From CBFGTV01 sp965652145 (GTDB taxonomy: Bacteria; Bacillota; Clostridia; Peptostreptococcales; Natronincolaceae): 5,386 bases of DNA. The stretch spans positions 1 through 5,386 of the forward strand of contig CBFGTV010000128.1 of assembly GCA_965652145.1 (NCBI GenBank), written 5' to 3'. The position numbers were made by a program, and so were the translations under genes. Position 1 is the stretch's first letter; every line of letters starts with the position of its first letter. This document shows, piece by piece, positions 1 through 5,386 of this stretch. Under the pieces are notes generated by a model. The model saw only the letters and a program-made list of their open reading frames with translations, was not told the DNA's origin and did no database searches.

Positions 1-1229
1 TTTAGGGTAATGCCTGTTTCATCCTCTAAACTGATTAGCAGGGGTTCTGGGCTGCCGCCGGTGATAGTGATTTCTGTTGGAGTCAGGGCCAGCTGACTTC
101 CATGCTCGGTTCCAAAGTAGCGGTTGTTGGGGTTGGCTGTTTTTTCTGCTGTGGCTCCGTTTTTTCTGATACAGCCAATGACCTTGGCCCGGTCTGCCGC
201 AGCAGCCTCCGGTAGGTAGAGGCTGGCATAGGTGCCAAGCTGGGGCATGCTGTACATCATATTCCCGGTGGGGGGTGCAAAGGGAAACCAATGGGCGGTT
301 TCCTTGGGCTGCTCCTTGTCTATACTCAGATGCAGCTTGACGTCCTCCCCCTTTACATCCAGTACCTTTCCTTCCAGGGTAATTCCCTTTAGCTTTTTGT
401 TTTCGATGGGCTCCTGCCAAATTCCTTTTCTCCTTGATAATTGGTAGCAGTATACCAGTTCGCCCTTTTCGAGCCTGACCTCTACCTGGGTCACATACAT
501 TCTTTTTTTCTTAAACCAGATTTCGTCCCCGATTTGGTAATGGCTCCGGCTCTGTATGTAGTAATGAAAGAAATCTGTGTCGTGAAAGCCGGCTTCGTAG
601 CCCCCTGCCCTTTGAAAGGCCGCTAGGTCTTTATCGGCCCTGTAAGGGATATCTTCTTCGATTCGATAGTTTTTTCCCTGGGGAAACCCAAAAAAGAACC
701 TTGGCTTTTTTTCCATTATATCACAGACAATTACTGAATTAAACTGGCTGGCCAGACGTTTAATCAGCTGCCAGTCGGTTTCCTTGTACTGTATAACGGG
801 GCTTTTAATTTTAGTACCATCACCCATGGTATTAATATAATCATGACCCGGGTATTCCTCAATGATTTCCTTTAACAGGGCAGGATATACCATATTGATA
901 TTCTGAAAGGAGCGGCTTTTTTTCCTTGTATCTAAAAGTATGCTGCCGCTGGTTCCTTCAATCTGAATTTGGTAAATACCCTGCTGGTTACTGGTCTTGA
1001 CCTTGGTCACCAGCCCCTTAAAAAGGGTTTTTTCGCCCCCCTGTATGCTGTAGATATGGATGGTGTCCTCCAGGGTGGCATTAATGGTGCTGTTTACATT
1101 AGCCCCTTCGTCTAAAATAGCCTTCATATAGACCGTGGCGTGGTCATTCAGGGGCCATTTTATTTCAAGGGCCTCTATTGTTTTAATGGGATAGGGTACC
1201 GATACCCTGATTTGATCAAAGCCTGCCAT
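1..1229 (-). CDS. Second VgrG-like spike protein (phage late control D / gp27-gp5 type), 3' end beyond window
   Basis: Translating the minus strand from the ATG at 1229-1227 gives 409 residues with no stop before the window edge, so the C-terminus is missing. Residues about 1-270 match the gp27-like (phage GPD) part of VgrG; the hallmark QYKETDWQLIKRLASQFN is at 147-164. Residues about 281-355 look like the gp5 OB-fold (LEGKVLDVKGEDVKLHLSID, then HWFPF and MYSMPQLG). From about 375 the pattern TAITITGG...LLISLEDETGITL resembles the start of the gp5 beta-helix needle. It aligns along its whole visible length with the VgrG at 4185-2773, which continues about 55 residues past the equivalent point. 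The gene starts 14 bp after the DUF4280 stop, with AAGGGGG as ribosome binding site 9 nt before the ATG. In such systems VgrG trimers form the membrane-puncturing spike. The missing end could be a plain needle or carry a fused effector. Family call confident; role inferred. Confidence 0.88.
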   Translation of the reverse strand, partial: MAGFDQIRVSVPYPIKTIEALEIKWPLNDHATVYMKAILDEGANVNSTINATLEDTIHIYSIQGGEKTLFKGLVTKVKTSNQQGIYQIQIEGTSGSILLDTRKKSRSFQNINMVYPALLKEIIEEYPGHDYINTMGDGTKIKSPVIQYKETDWQLIKRLASQFNSVIVCDIMEKKPRFFFGFPQGKNYRIEEDIPYRADKDLAAFQRAGGYEAGFHDTDFFHYYIQSRSHYQIGDEIWFKKKRMYVTQVEVRLEKGELVYCYQLSRRKGIWQEPIENKKLKGITLEGKVLDVKGEDVKLHLSIDKEQPKETAHWFPFAPPTGNMMYSMPQLGTYASLYLPEAAAADRAKVIGCIRKNGATAEKTANPNNRYFGTEHGSQLALTPTEITITGGSPEPLLISLEDETGITL

Positions 1230-1243
1230 TTCTCCACACCCCC

Positions 1244-1636
1244 TTATTCTTCCTGCTGCCCGTCATTCTCAAAGGCGATGACTCCGCCAAAGGCACAGAT
1301 TAGTTGTGAAGCTGTGGTAAGGGCAGGCTTCCTCTCCACCAGGGCATCCTCCTTGGTGTTCAGCCATTTTGCCAATATTTCTGGCTGACAGGGCTTACCG
1401 CTTACTACCGCTCCATCTTCTCCCACCAGATGTATTGTTTCATTGCTGGGATTAGCAGGCCCACTACATATTCCAAAGCTAGAAATATTATCCTCCTTAT
1501 TATCCTCTTCATTAAGCATGGGTTTTTGGTTAACAAAGGAGCCGTGGCTAACCGGAAGATTAATTCTTCTCGGGTGGCTTCCACATCTACACCTCATACT
1601 TGCCCCTCTTACAACATATCCCTGTATATCTGCCAT
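1244..1636 (-). CDS. DUF4280 PAAR-like spike-tip protein
   Basis: A 130-residue protein with the DUF4280 layout: N-terminal GYVVRGASMRCRCGSHP (residues 6-22), a central NISSFGICSGPANPSNE (50-66), then GKPCQPEILAKW (80-91) and a C-terminal ALTTASQLICAFGGVIAF (105-122). Cysteines at 16, 18, 57, 83 and 114 and histidines at 21, 31 and 69 are possible metal or disulfide positions. DUF4280 proteins are regarded as PAAR-like tips that cap the VgrG trimer and may carry effectors. This one is a stand-alone domain with no toxin extension. I chose the ATG at 1636 because it has an AAGGGGG site 8 nt upstream and a 14-bp gap from the preceding gene. An upstream in-frame ATG at 1678 would add 14 non-family residues and overlap that gene by 28 bp. 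It sits directly before the second VgrG, suggesting a matched spike-tip pair. Confidence 0.9.
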   Translation of the reverse strand: MADIQGYVVRGASMRCRCGSHPRRINLPVSHGSFVNQKPMLNEEDNKEDNISSFGICSGPANPSNETIHLVGEDGAVVSGKPCQPEILAKWLNTKEDALVERKPALTTASQLICAFGGVIAFENDGQQEE

Positions 1637-1644
1637 TGGTTGTT

Positions 1645-1651
1645 CCCCCTT
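1645..1651 (-). promoter_or_regulatory. Ribosome binding site AAGGGGG deciding the DUF4280 start
   Basis: The minus strand reads TAAAGGGGGAACAACCAATG, so the Shine-Dalgarno run begins on the last base of the previous gene's TAA stop and lies 8 nt before the ATG at 1636. This supports 1636 over the longer ATG at 1678 and suggests reinitiation by ribosomes finishing the upstream gene. Confidence 0.65.
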
Positions 1652-2175
1652 TACTCGACAGCTACTTTTTCCAGACACAGACCTGAAAAACCCCGTCTTA
1701 AAAGGCTTTCAGCCACATCAAGTCGTATTACCACCTGGGTCGCTGTCCCCTCTTTAATTTTAAAGATTCTTTTCCCTTTTATCTTCTCTTGATCTAACAC
1801 TAATTTGGTGATCACACTTTTATCAAGGTTAAATTCACTGCTTGGGCCCAGGGCCTCCACCTCTTTGAATATGGGTAGGTAATAGTTTTCCTGTCTGCGA
1901 TGGATCAAATCTATTAATGGCATGGTCTTAAAAATCAAATCAGGCTCATATTTTTCTATGATCTTTTTCAGTTTGGTGGAAACCAGATAAAGCTGTCTGT
2001 CTAAAAGATCTAAATAACAGCTTTCTTCATCTGCCTTAACATAAAAAATTTTGGTATCTTCAATTCGATGGGCCCTTAGCTCGTTAATATCCCTTAGATC
2101 AATTTGCTCCATTAAGTCCATTAAAATTGGCACATTGGTATACCGCCTATCCTGCTTTAATAAAAAGTAATCCAT
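1651..2175 (-). CDS. 174-aa protein, DUF1629/Imm11-like, in spike operon
   Basis: The protein opens with MDYFLLKQDRRYTNVP and has a mid-section IIEKYEPDLIFKTMPLIDL (residues 72-90). This is followed by RRQENYYLPIFKEVEALG (93-110), a block LVLDQEKIKGKRIFKI (125-140), and a C-terminal VVIRLDVAESLLRRGFSG (148-165). From memory this arrangement resembles the Imm11/DUF1629 group, which contains immunity proteins of polymorphic toxin systems, and clostridial relatives encoded beside VgrG. I cannot verify the family by search. There is no signal peptide or membrane segment, so a cytoplasmic location is likely. The TAA of the preceding gene is one base before this ATG, and the binding site (AGGTGAAGG) lies inside that gene's last codons, so the two are probably translationally coupled. 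A role as immunity protein, cargo or adaptor is inference only. One alternative is a small cytoplasmic effector of unknown activity. Confidence 0.72.
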   Translation of the reverse strand: MDYFLLKQDRRYTNVPILMDLMEQIDLRDINELRAHRIEDTKIFYVKADEESCYLDLLDRQLYLVSTKLKKIIEKYEPDLIFKTMPLIDLIHRRQENYYLPIFKEVEALGPSSEFNLDKSVITKLVLDQEKIKGKRIFKIKEGTATQVVIRLDVAESLLRRGFSGLCLEKVAVE

Positions 2176-2176
2176 A

Positions 2177-2776
2177 TTATACCTTCACCTCGCCCCCTGC
2201 ATATAATATTTCACTTTGATCCATGTATTCACCGGCTAAAATATGAAGCTCTTCACTGCACTTTACACCCTTAAAGGCCTCTTGCTCCAGTAGGGCCGGC
2301 AGTTGCTCACGTATGAATTCAATTACCAGCATATTGTATTTAAAGGCCTCAAAGAGCTTAAAATGCTCAATATCCATAGCGGTTACCTTCCGGGCATAGG
2401 CTTTTCTTTTTTCCTCCAGCTCCCTCATATGCTGGAAAAGGGAGTGATAAATAAAATCTACATCCCAGTGACCACAACATTCTTCATTGTCTAAAAACCA
2501 ATTCTCGTCATAGAAGTCTATACGATAGGTGGATTTATTCTCTAAAATGCTTGTCCTTAAAAAGGAGAAGTAAATGTAGTGTATTGAACCCTTACGTTGC
2601 TGATGCTGTAGAAGTTGAGCTTGGTGACATACCTTAACAAAGGCATCGGTTAGTTCTTTTTCAATGGACGCTTTGTTTTTGGCATATCGCTCGTCAATGG
2701 CCAGCATTTCATCCTGCCATCTGTCTATTACATACCTTTCCATAAAATCCTGTATGGCTTCCTCTCGATTCATCAT
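2177..2776 (-). CDS. Unrecognised 199-aa protein co-translated with VgrG
   Basis: I do not recognise a named family. The sequence looks largely helical: an N-terminal charged amphipathic stretch at about 3-60, a possible beta-like core IHYIYFSFLRTSIL (65-78) and YRIDFYDENWFLDNEECCGHWD (split at 84-105), then a helical segment at 112-160. The C-terminus AGEYMDQSEILYAGGEVKV (181-199) is also distinctive. There is no signal peptide or membrane helix. The ATG overlaps the VgrG stop as ATGA (2776-2773), the usual sign of translational coupling, with AAGGTG about 8 nt upstream inside the VgrG gene; a second ATG immediately follows. The strict linkage implies a product made in proportion to the spike, such as an adaptor, a baseplate-like connector or a cargo protein. 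That function is inferred from position alone. Confidence 0.8.
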   Translation of the reverse strand: MMNREEAIQDFMERYVIDRWQDEMLAIDERYAKNKASIEKELTDAFVKVCHQAQLLQHQQRKGSIHYIYFSFLRTSILENKSTYRIDFYDENWFLDNEECCGHWDVDFIYHSLFQHMRELEEKRKAYARKVTAMDIEHFKLFEAFKYNMLVIEFIREQLPALLEQEAFKGVKCSEELHILAGEYMDQSEILYAGGEVKV

Positions 2777-4185
2777 TCTATCTTCACCTTCGCTCCACTG
2801 ATGGTGACTTCATCTAAAATGGTAAGGGCGGCATCCCCCTGGGTTAAGTCAACTCCTCCTTCACCCTGCAGCAATATTTTGGCTCCACCTGTAATTTCTA
2901 TATCTTCTTTAGCCGTCAGCATAATTTTCTTGTCACTGTTGATTTCAATACCTCCATCGTCGGTCAGCCGCATAAGCAGCTTACCATTGCCAATGATCTC
3001 AATGGCACCTTTTTGAAAAACAATTTCTTTACCATATTTAGTACTAATGCTCTTTACCGATGGGTCACTTCTTTTTTGCGGGTTAGATGAGCTTAGGTTC
3101 ACTGAGCTGGCAGCAAAGGCATTTTTTTCATCATCATCTGGAAAATGTACCCTAATCTGATCCCCAACCTCAGGCATACAATACCAGCCACTGCCATCGG
3201 GGGAAGAATAGATGGTGGAATAAGGAAACCACATGGCCTTGCCCTTGTCCTGTTGACCGTCTATTTCCAGTTGAATTTTGAGATTATCCTTGGCTACGTC
3301 TAGTACCTTTCCGAAAAGCGATACCCCTGCCAGGGCGACATTGGTGATTTTTCTTCTTCCCATCCCCTTTTTGTCTCTTAAAACGTATCGATTGGTCAAA
3401 AGTCCATTTTCCATTTCGGTAATAGCTTGATAAACGAATAGAGTTCGTCGATTAAAGGCTACTGGGCTGCCCAATTCAACCAATTGGTGACTCGCAATAC
3501 TATAGCTAATCAAATTTTGTTCATTTAACCCTGGCAAATCGTTCTCTGTCTTGAGCCTGTATCCCTTAAGGTCCTTTTCAATGGTATAATGGTATTCATC
3601 AAGGCTTTGTTTTTGGAGGTCTTGGGGCAGTCCTACAAAGAATTTTGCCCCATTAAATCGACAATCGGGAATTAAGGGAGCATTAAAATGGGAAGCCAAT
3701 CGCTTTATAAACTCCCAGTCGGTCTCCTTGTACTGAACCAAAAGCCCTCCAATGGCCTTACCCTTGGTTACCTTATCAATGACATCGGAATGGGGGTAAT
3801 CCTTGGTCAGCGATTTAAATATCTCACCATAGGTCATGGCATGATCCTGAAAGGATCTATTTTTTCTTTTCACATCCATTAAAAATGTACCGCTTAGGGC
3901 CTCAATGGCTATGCTTCTGACATCACCCTTTGCCTCAACAGACAGCCTTGTTACAGTTCCCTTAAAAAGCAGGGTTGAACCATCATCCCCCTTAAGTTGA
4001 ACCTCGATGGTTTCTTGGCTGTTGGCGTTTTCAACATATTCGTCCAGATTTTCCTGGGGTACAACCCCTTTAATGGATAGTTTGGCGTGTTCATTTAAGG
4101 CCCTAGTCAGCTTAAAATCAATTATCTTCTCAAATTGATAGGGGGAAATGACGATATCCCCATAACTATAGACTGATTTACTCAT
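2773..4185 (-). CDS. VgrG-like contractile injection spike protein (phage late control D / gp27-gp5 fusion type), complete
   Basis: A 470-residue protein that should trimerise into the spike of a T6SS-like, phage-tail-like or extracellular contractile injection apparatus. Residues about 8-275 are the gp27-like barrel region, with the family signature QYKETDWEFIKRLASHFN at 151-168. Residues 285-360 form the gp5-type OB-fold (LFGKVLDVAKDNLKIQLEID, MWFPYST, YCMPEVGDQIRVHFP). Residues about 378-470 are short repeated strands (GAIEIIGN, GGIEINSD, KKIMLTAKEDIEIT, AKILLQGEGG, VTISGAKVKIE) typical of the triple beta-helix needle. It is shorter than many proteobacterial VgrGs (600 or more residues). 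It has no C-terminal effector extension and appears to be a purely structural spike. The start is supported by GGGAGG 8-9 nt upstream, 18 bp after the DcrB-like gene. It overlaps the next gene by 4 bp. Which assembly it belongs to cannot be told from the window. Confidence 0.93.
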   Translation of the reverse strand: MSKSVYSYGDIVISPYQFEKIIDFKLTRALNEHAKLSIKGVVPQENLDEYVENANSQETIEVQLKGDDGSTLLFKGTVTRLSVEAKGDVRSIAIEALSGTFLMDVKRKNRSFQDHAMTYGEIFKSLTKDYPHSDVIDKVTKGKAIGGLLVQYKETDWEFIKRLASHFNAPLIPDCRFNGAKFFVGLPQDLQKQSLDEYHYTIEKDLKGYRLKTENDLPGLNEQNLISYSIASHQLVELGSPVAFNRRTLFVYQAITEMENGLLTNRYVLRDKKGMGRRKITNVALAGVSLFGKVLDVAKDNLKIQLEIDGQQDKGKAMWFPYSTIYSSPDGSGWYCMPEVGDQIRVHFPDDDEKNAFAASSVNLSSSNPQKRSDPSVKSISTKYGKEIVFQKGAIEIIGNGKLLMRLTDDGGIEINSDKKIMLTAKEDIEITGGAKILLQGEGGVDLTQGDAALTILDEVTISGAKVKIE

Positions 4186-4203
4186 TTCTGTTCCTCCCTT
4201 CCC

Positions 4204-4779
4204 CTATTCTACGGTTCTAATAGATTTGATTATCTGAAAGGCAATGTCTCGCCAGTCTTCATAGGCTGCATATCGACAGCTGAAGGTGCCCATAACCAGC
4301 TTTCCCTCCAGGGCAAAGAAGAACATAATATTATAGATGAACTCGTCTAAGGCAGGGCTTTTAAATTCAAAAAAGCCAATGTTTTTTTCCCCAACCCTTT
4401 CAACCCCGTCGCTGTAAAAAACATTGGCGGGATTGACCCTTTTAATAATGTTTTTCATGCCCTTTGTCAGCTCCTTGACCCCATCTTCGTCTAAATCTTC
4501 GTCAATGGGATTAAGGGTGATGTTCACGCTGCCTGTTTCATCGGTTTTAATAATTTGGGGCCTTTGCTGAGCGGGGTATTTTATTTCCCGCTGGGCCTTG
4601 TCCATTTCTTCAAAGTCCTCTGGCAGATAGAGAAAGAGTTTTTCCTGAAAAAAATCTCTCTCGATAAATTGATACATTCTCTGGCCGATTTTAATTGGCC
4701 CTGCAGTAATATCTCGGTTTTCCTTGGCTCTTTCTGCTGCCTGAATAAAATCAATAATTTTTTCATCAATGGGTTGCAT
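4204..4779 (-). CDS. DcrB/DUF1795-like protein, possible spike chaperone
   Basis: A 191-residue protein. After an N-terminal helical segment (1-25) there is a strand-rich region QFIERDFFQEKLFLYLPEDF (37-56). This is followed by RPQIIKTDETGSVNITLNPID (split at 73-93), GFFEFKSPALDEFIYNIMFF (135-154) and LVMGTFSCRYAAYEDWRDIA with FQIIKSIR (161-188). This order (an acceptable-use patch, a DSVNIT-like strand, a final G-F-C...W..I...I..SI helix) fits the DcrB/DUF1795 Mog1-PsbP-like fold. In proteobacterial T6SS, DUF1795 Eag proteins are chaperones that stabilise effectors and load them on VgrG or PAAR; the same job here is inference. There is no signal peptide. The start was chosen at the second of two close ATGs (4779) because AAGGAGGT lies 7 nt upstream of it and only 1 nt from the ATG at 4785. 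It is the first gene of the operon, 18 bp before VgrG. Fold-level call moderate. Confidence 0.8.
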   Translation of the reverse strand: MQPIDEKIIDFIQAAERAKENRDITAGPIKIGQRMYQFIERDFFQEKLFLYLPEDFEEMDKAQREIKYPAQQRPQIIKTDETGSVNITLNPIDEDLDEDGVKELTKGMKNIIKRVNPANVFYSDGVERVGEKNIGFFEFKSPALDEFIYNIMFFFALEGKLVMGTFSCRYAAYEDWRDIAFQIIKSIRTVE

Positions 4780-4785
4780 TTCCAT

Positions 4786-4793
4786 ACCTCCTT
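4786..4793 (-). promoter_or_regulatory. Strong Shine-Dalgarno AAGGAGGT deciding the DcrB-like start
   Basis: The minus strand reads AAGGAGGTATGGAAATG. The distance from GGAGG to the first ATG is a single base, too close for initiation, whereas the second ATG (4779) is 7 nt away. This favours the shorter protein by two residues and gives the operon's first gene a near-consensus site. Confidence 0.75.
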
Positions 4794-4800
4794 GTGTTTA

Positions 4801-4826
4801 GTCTATTAATAATCTCCTATTAAGAC
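4801..4826 (-). repeat. Imperfect inverted repeat in the operon leader
   Basis: On the minus strand GTCT-TAATA and TATTA-AT-AGAC can pair around a GGAGAT loop, with a two-base bulge. It lies between the predicted promoter and the ribosome binding site and ends 7 bases before the latter. The stem is AU-rich and weak and has no U-run, so it is not a terminator; a leader structure is only possible. It may be a chance pairing in AT-rich DNA. Confidence 0.3.
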
Positions 4827-4857
4827 ACTGGCGGGTAAAGCTATTTGCGTTAAGCCA

Positions 4858-4887
4858 ATTATAGGTGAGTATTAAAGAAATTTTTAA
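4858..4887 (-). promoter_or_regulatory. Candidate sigma-A-type promoter of the spike operon
   Basis: The minus strand has a perfect TATAAT -10 box at 4863-4858. A weak -35 candidate TTAAAA (4 of 6 consensus bases) lies at 4887-4882, with an 18-bp spacer. The position would give a leader of roughly 70 nt before the ATG at 4779. Upstream DNA is strongly AT-rich, which would suit an UP-element-like contribution. This is the only good -10 I see in the 262-bp gap ahead of six closely packed genes. The weak -35 suggests either modest basal expression or a need for an activator. Confidence 0.5.
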
Positions 4888-4920
4888 ATTTGGGTTTTTG
4901 GGGTAATTTTTTAGATAGAA

Positions 4921-4975
4921 TAATCAGGTACTAATCAATAATATACATACGTAGCATGGTAACTTTAGATCTAAA
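4921..4975. other. AT-rich upstream region with a direct repeat and a palindrome, possible regulator sites
   Basis: Within the gap between the membrane protein gene and the operon promoter, TAATCA occurs at 4921-4926 and again at 4932-4937. The spacing is 11 bp start to start, about one helical turn. A perfect 12-bp palindrome TTTAGATCTAAA lies at 4964-4975. Both are upstream of the candidate -35 box, where an activator could bind. The surrounding sequence is only about 27% GC by hand count, so short repeats are expected by chance. No coding sequence is apparent in 4794-5041. Confidence 0.25.
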
Positions 4976-5041
4976 AATATTATAAGGTATACAGTAATGC
5001 CACTTTTATCAAGTAATTTGAATCTATTTAGTTTCATAATA

Positions 5042-5386
5042 CTACCATCTTCGCCATCGTGTATTGATATATGTCTTAAATGCATCCATATACTTGGGGT
5101 TATGGGGAAAATTCTTTAGGTATATAAGTGTTATTGCATTCATTACTATTCCTGCATAAAGTATTAATTCCAAGGAAACAATTCCATCATCAATATCATC
5201 GATTAATAAGTATCTATTTATGAAAAAACTGTTTATATCAGGATTAAATAAGATTAGTCCTACCAAGATATTTACTATAATTCCTATCGTCACCCCAAAC
5301 ACAAGCCATAGTCGCCACAGTAAGACAAATCGCTTCATTGTTCCAGCATTCAGGTAAAATAGAATTCCTATTACGACCGATGCTAA
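5042..5386 (-). CDS. Small multi-pass membrane protein, 5' end beyond window
   Basis: The frame ends at a TAG at 5044-5042 and is open to the window edge, giving 114 visible residues. The conventional ATG at 5338 has only a poor binding site (CTGGAACA). The 16 residues encoded upstream of it, LASVVIGILFYLNAGT, look like part of another membrane helix, so the true start is probably outside the window. Visible hydrophobic segments are about residues 1-15, 26-48 (LWLVFGVTIGIIVNILVGLI core) and 72-90 (LELILYAGIVMNAITLIYL). An acidic loop IDDIDDG lies between the last two and a basic tail (KTYINTRWRRW) ends the protein. I recognise no family. GC is about 33%, lower than the spike genes. The 262-bp gap and downstream promoter suggest a separate transcription unit, so a link with the injection cassette is unproven. 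Confidence 0.7.
   Translation of the reverse strand, partial: LASVVIGILFYLNAGTMKRFVLLWRLWLVFGVTIGIIVNILVGLILFNPDINSFFINRYLLIDDIDDGIVSLELILYAGIVMNAITLIYLKNFPHNPKYMDAFKTYINTRWRRW

Noticed and set aside
19..420. Open frame of 133 codons on the minus strand inside the second VgrG gene
   Set aside because: It lies wholly in another frame of a clearly coding gene, has a proline/glycine/arginine-rich composition without domains, and reflects the GC-rich local sequence.
1637..1678. Longer start for the DUF4280 gene at the ATG at 1678
   Set aside because: The extra 14 residues do not resemble the family, would overlap the preceding gene by 28 bp, and the ATG at 1636 has its own well-placed ribosome binding site.
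1430..1792. Two overlapping plus-strand open frames of 104 and 120 codons
   Set aside because: They are antisense to the DUF4280 gene and its neighbour, have low-complexity Ser/Leu/Pro content, and lack a convincing ribosome binding site.
4555..4809. Plus-strand frame encoding a hydrophobic, Phe/Leu-rich peptide
   Set aside because: It is the antisense shadow of the DcrB-like gene; the hydrophobic look comes from complementing Lys/Glu-rich codons.
4976..5041. Possible rho-independent terminator after the membrane protein gene
   Set aside because: The only palindrome (4964-4975) is short and AT-rich, with no GC-rich stem followed by a U-run on the minus strand.
1..5386. Window length equals that of phage phiX174 (5386 bases)
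   Set aside because: The gene content and sequence are unlike phiX174; the match in length is a coincidence or a choice of window size.
1..5386. tRNA or rRNA genes, CRISPR arrays, insertion sequences, attachment sites
   Set aside because: I saw no cloverleaf-like segments, regularly spaced repeats, transposase motifs or terminal inverted repeats anywhere in the window.

Overview
The window carries part of a contractile-injection-type spike operon, very probably from a Gram-positive bacterium of the Clostridia (Bacillota). That placement is an inference from strong AGGAGG-type ribosome binding sites, a moderately AT-rich composition, tightly packed genes, and the pairing of a VgrG-like spike with a DUF4280 (PAAR-like) tip protein, which I recall mainly from clostridial genomes. 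Nothing in the window fixes the genus. All recognisable genes are on the minus strand, so transcription runs from high to low coordinates.

Layout in transcription order. (1) 5386-5042: 3' part of a small integral membrane protein whose frame is open past the window edge; AT-rich and probably unrelated to the rest. (2) 5041-4780: AT-rich intergenic stretch with a perfect TATAAT -10 box, a short direct repeat, a palindrome and a possible leader hairpin; the operon promoter is probably here. (3) 4779-4204: DcrB/DUF1795-like protein, by family a candidate chaperone or adaptor for spike loading. (4) 4185-2773: first VgrG-like spike protein, 470 aa, complete. (5) 2776-2177: unrecognised 199-aa, mostly helical protein, overlapping the VgrG stop by 4 bp. 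(6) 2175-1651: 174-aa protein resembling the DUF1629/Imm11 group. (7) 1636-1244: 130-aa DUF4280 PAAR-like tip protein. (8) 1229-1: second, divergent VgrG-like protein, cut by the window edge after 409 residues. It has no in-window stop.

How they may work together: two VgrG-type spikes and one PAAR-like tip would form the puncturing end of an injection particle. The DcrB-like protein would stabilise or load cargo. The two small proteins between the spike genes, strictly co-translated with them, are the best candidates for a cargo, adaptor or immunity role. No sheath, tube, baseplate wedge, ATPase or obvious toxin is visible here. The module could therefore be a satellite cassette serving a machine encoded elsewhere, or the edge of a larger locus.

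There are no RNA genes, insertion sequences, CRISPR arrays or convincing rho-independent terminators in the window.
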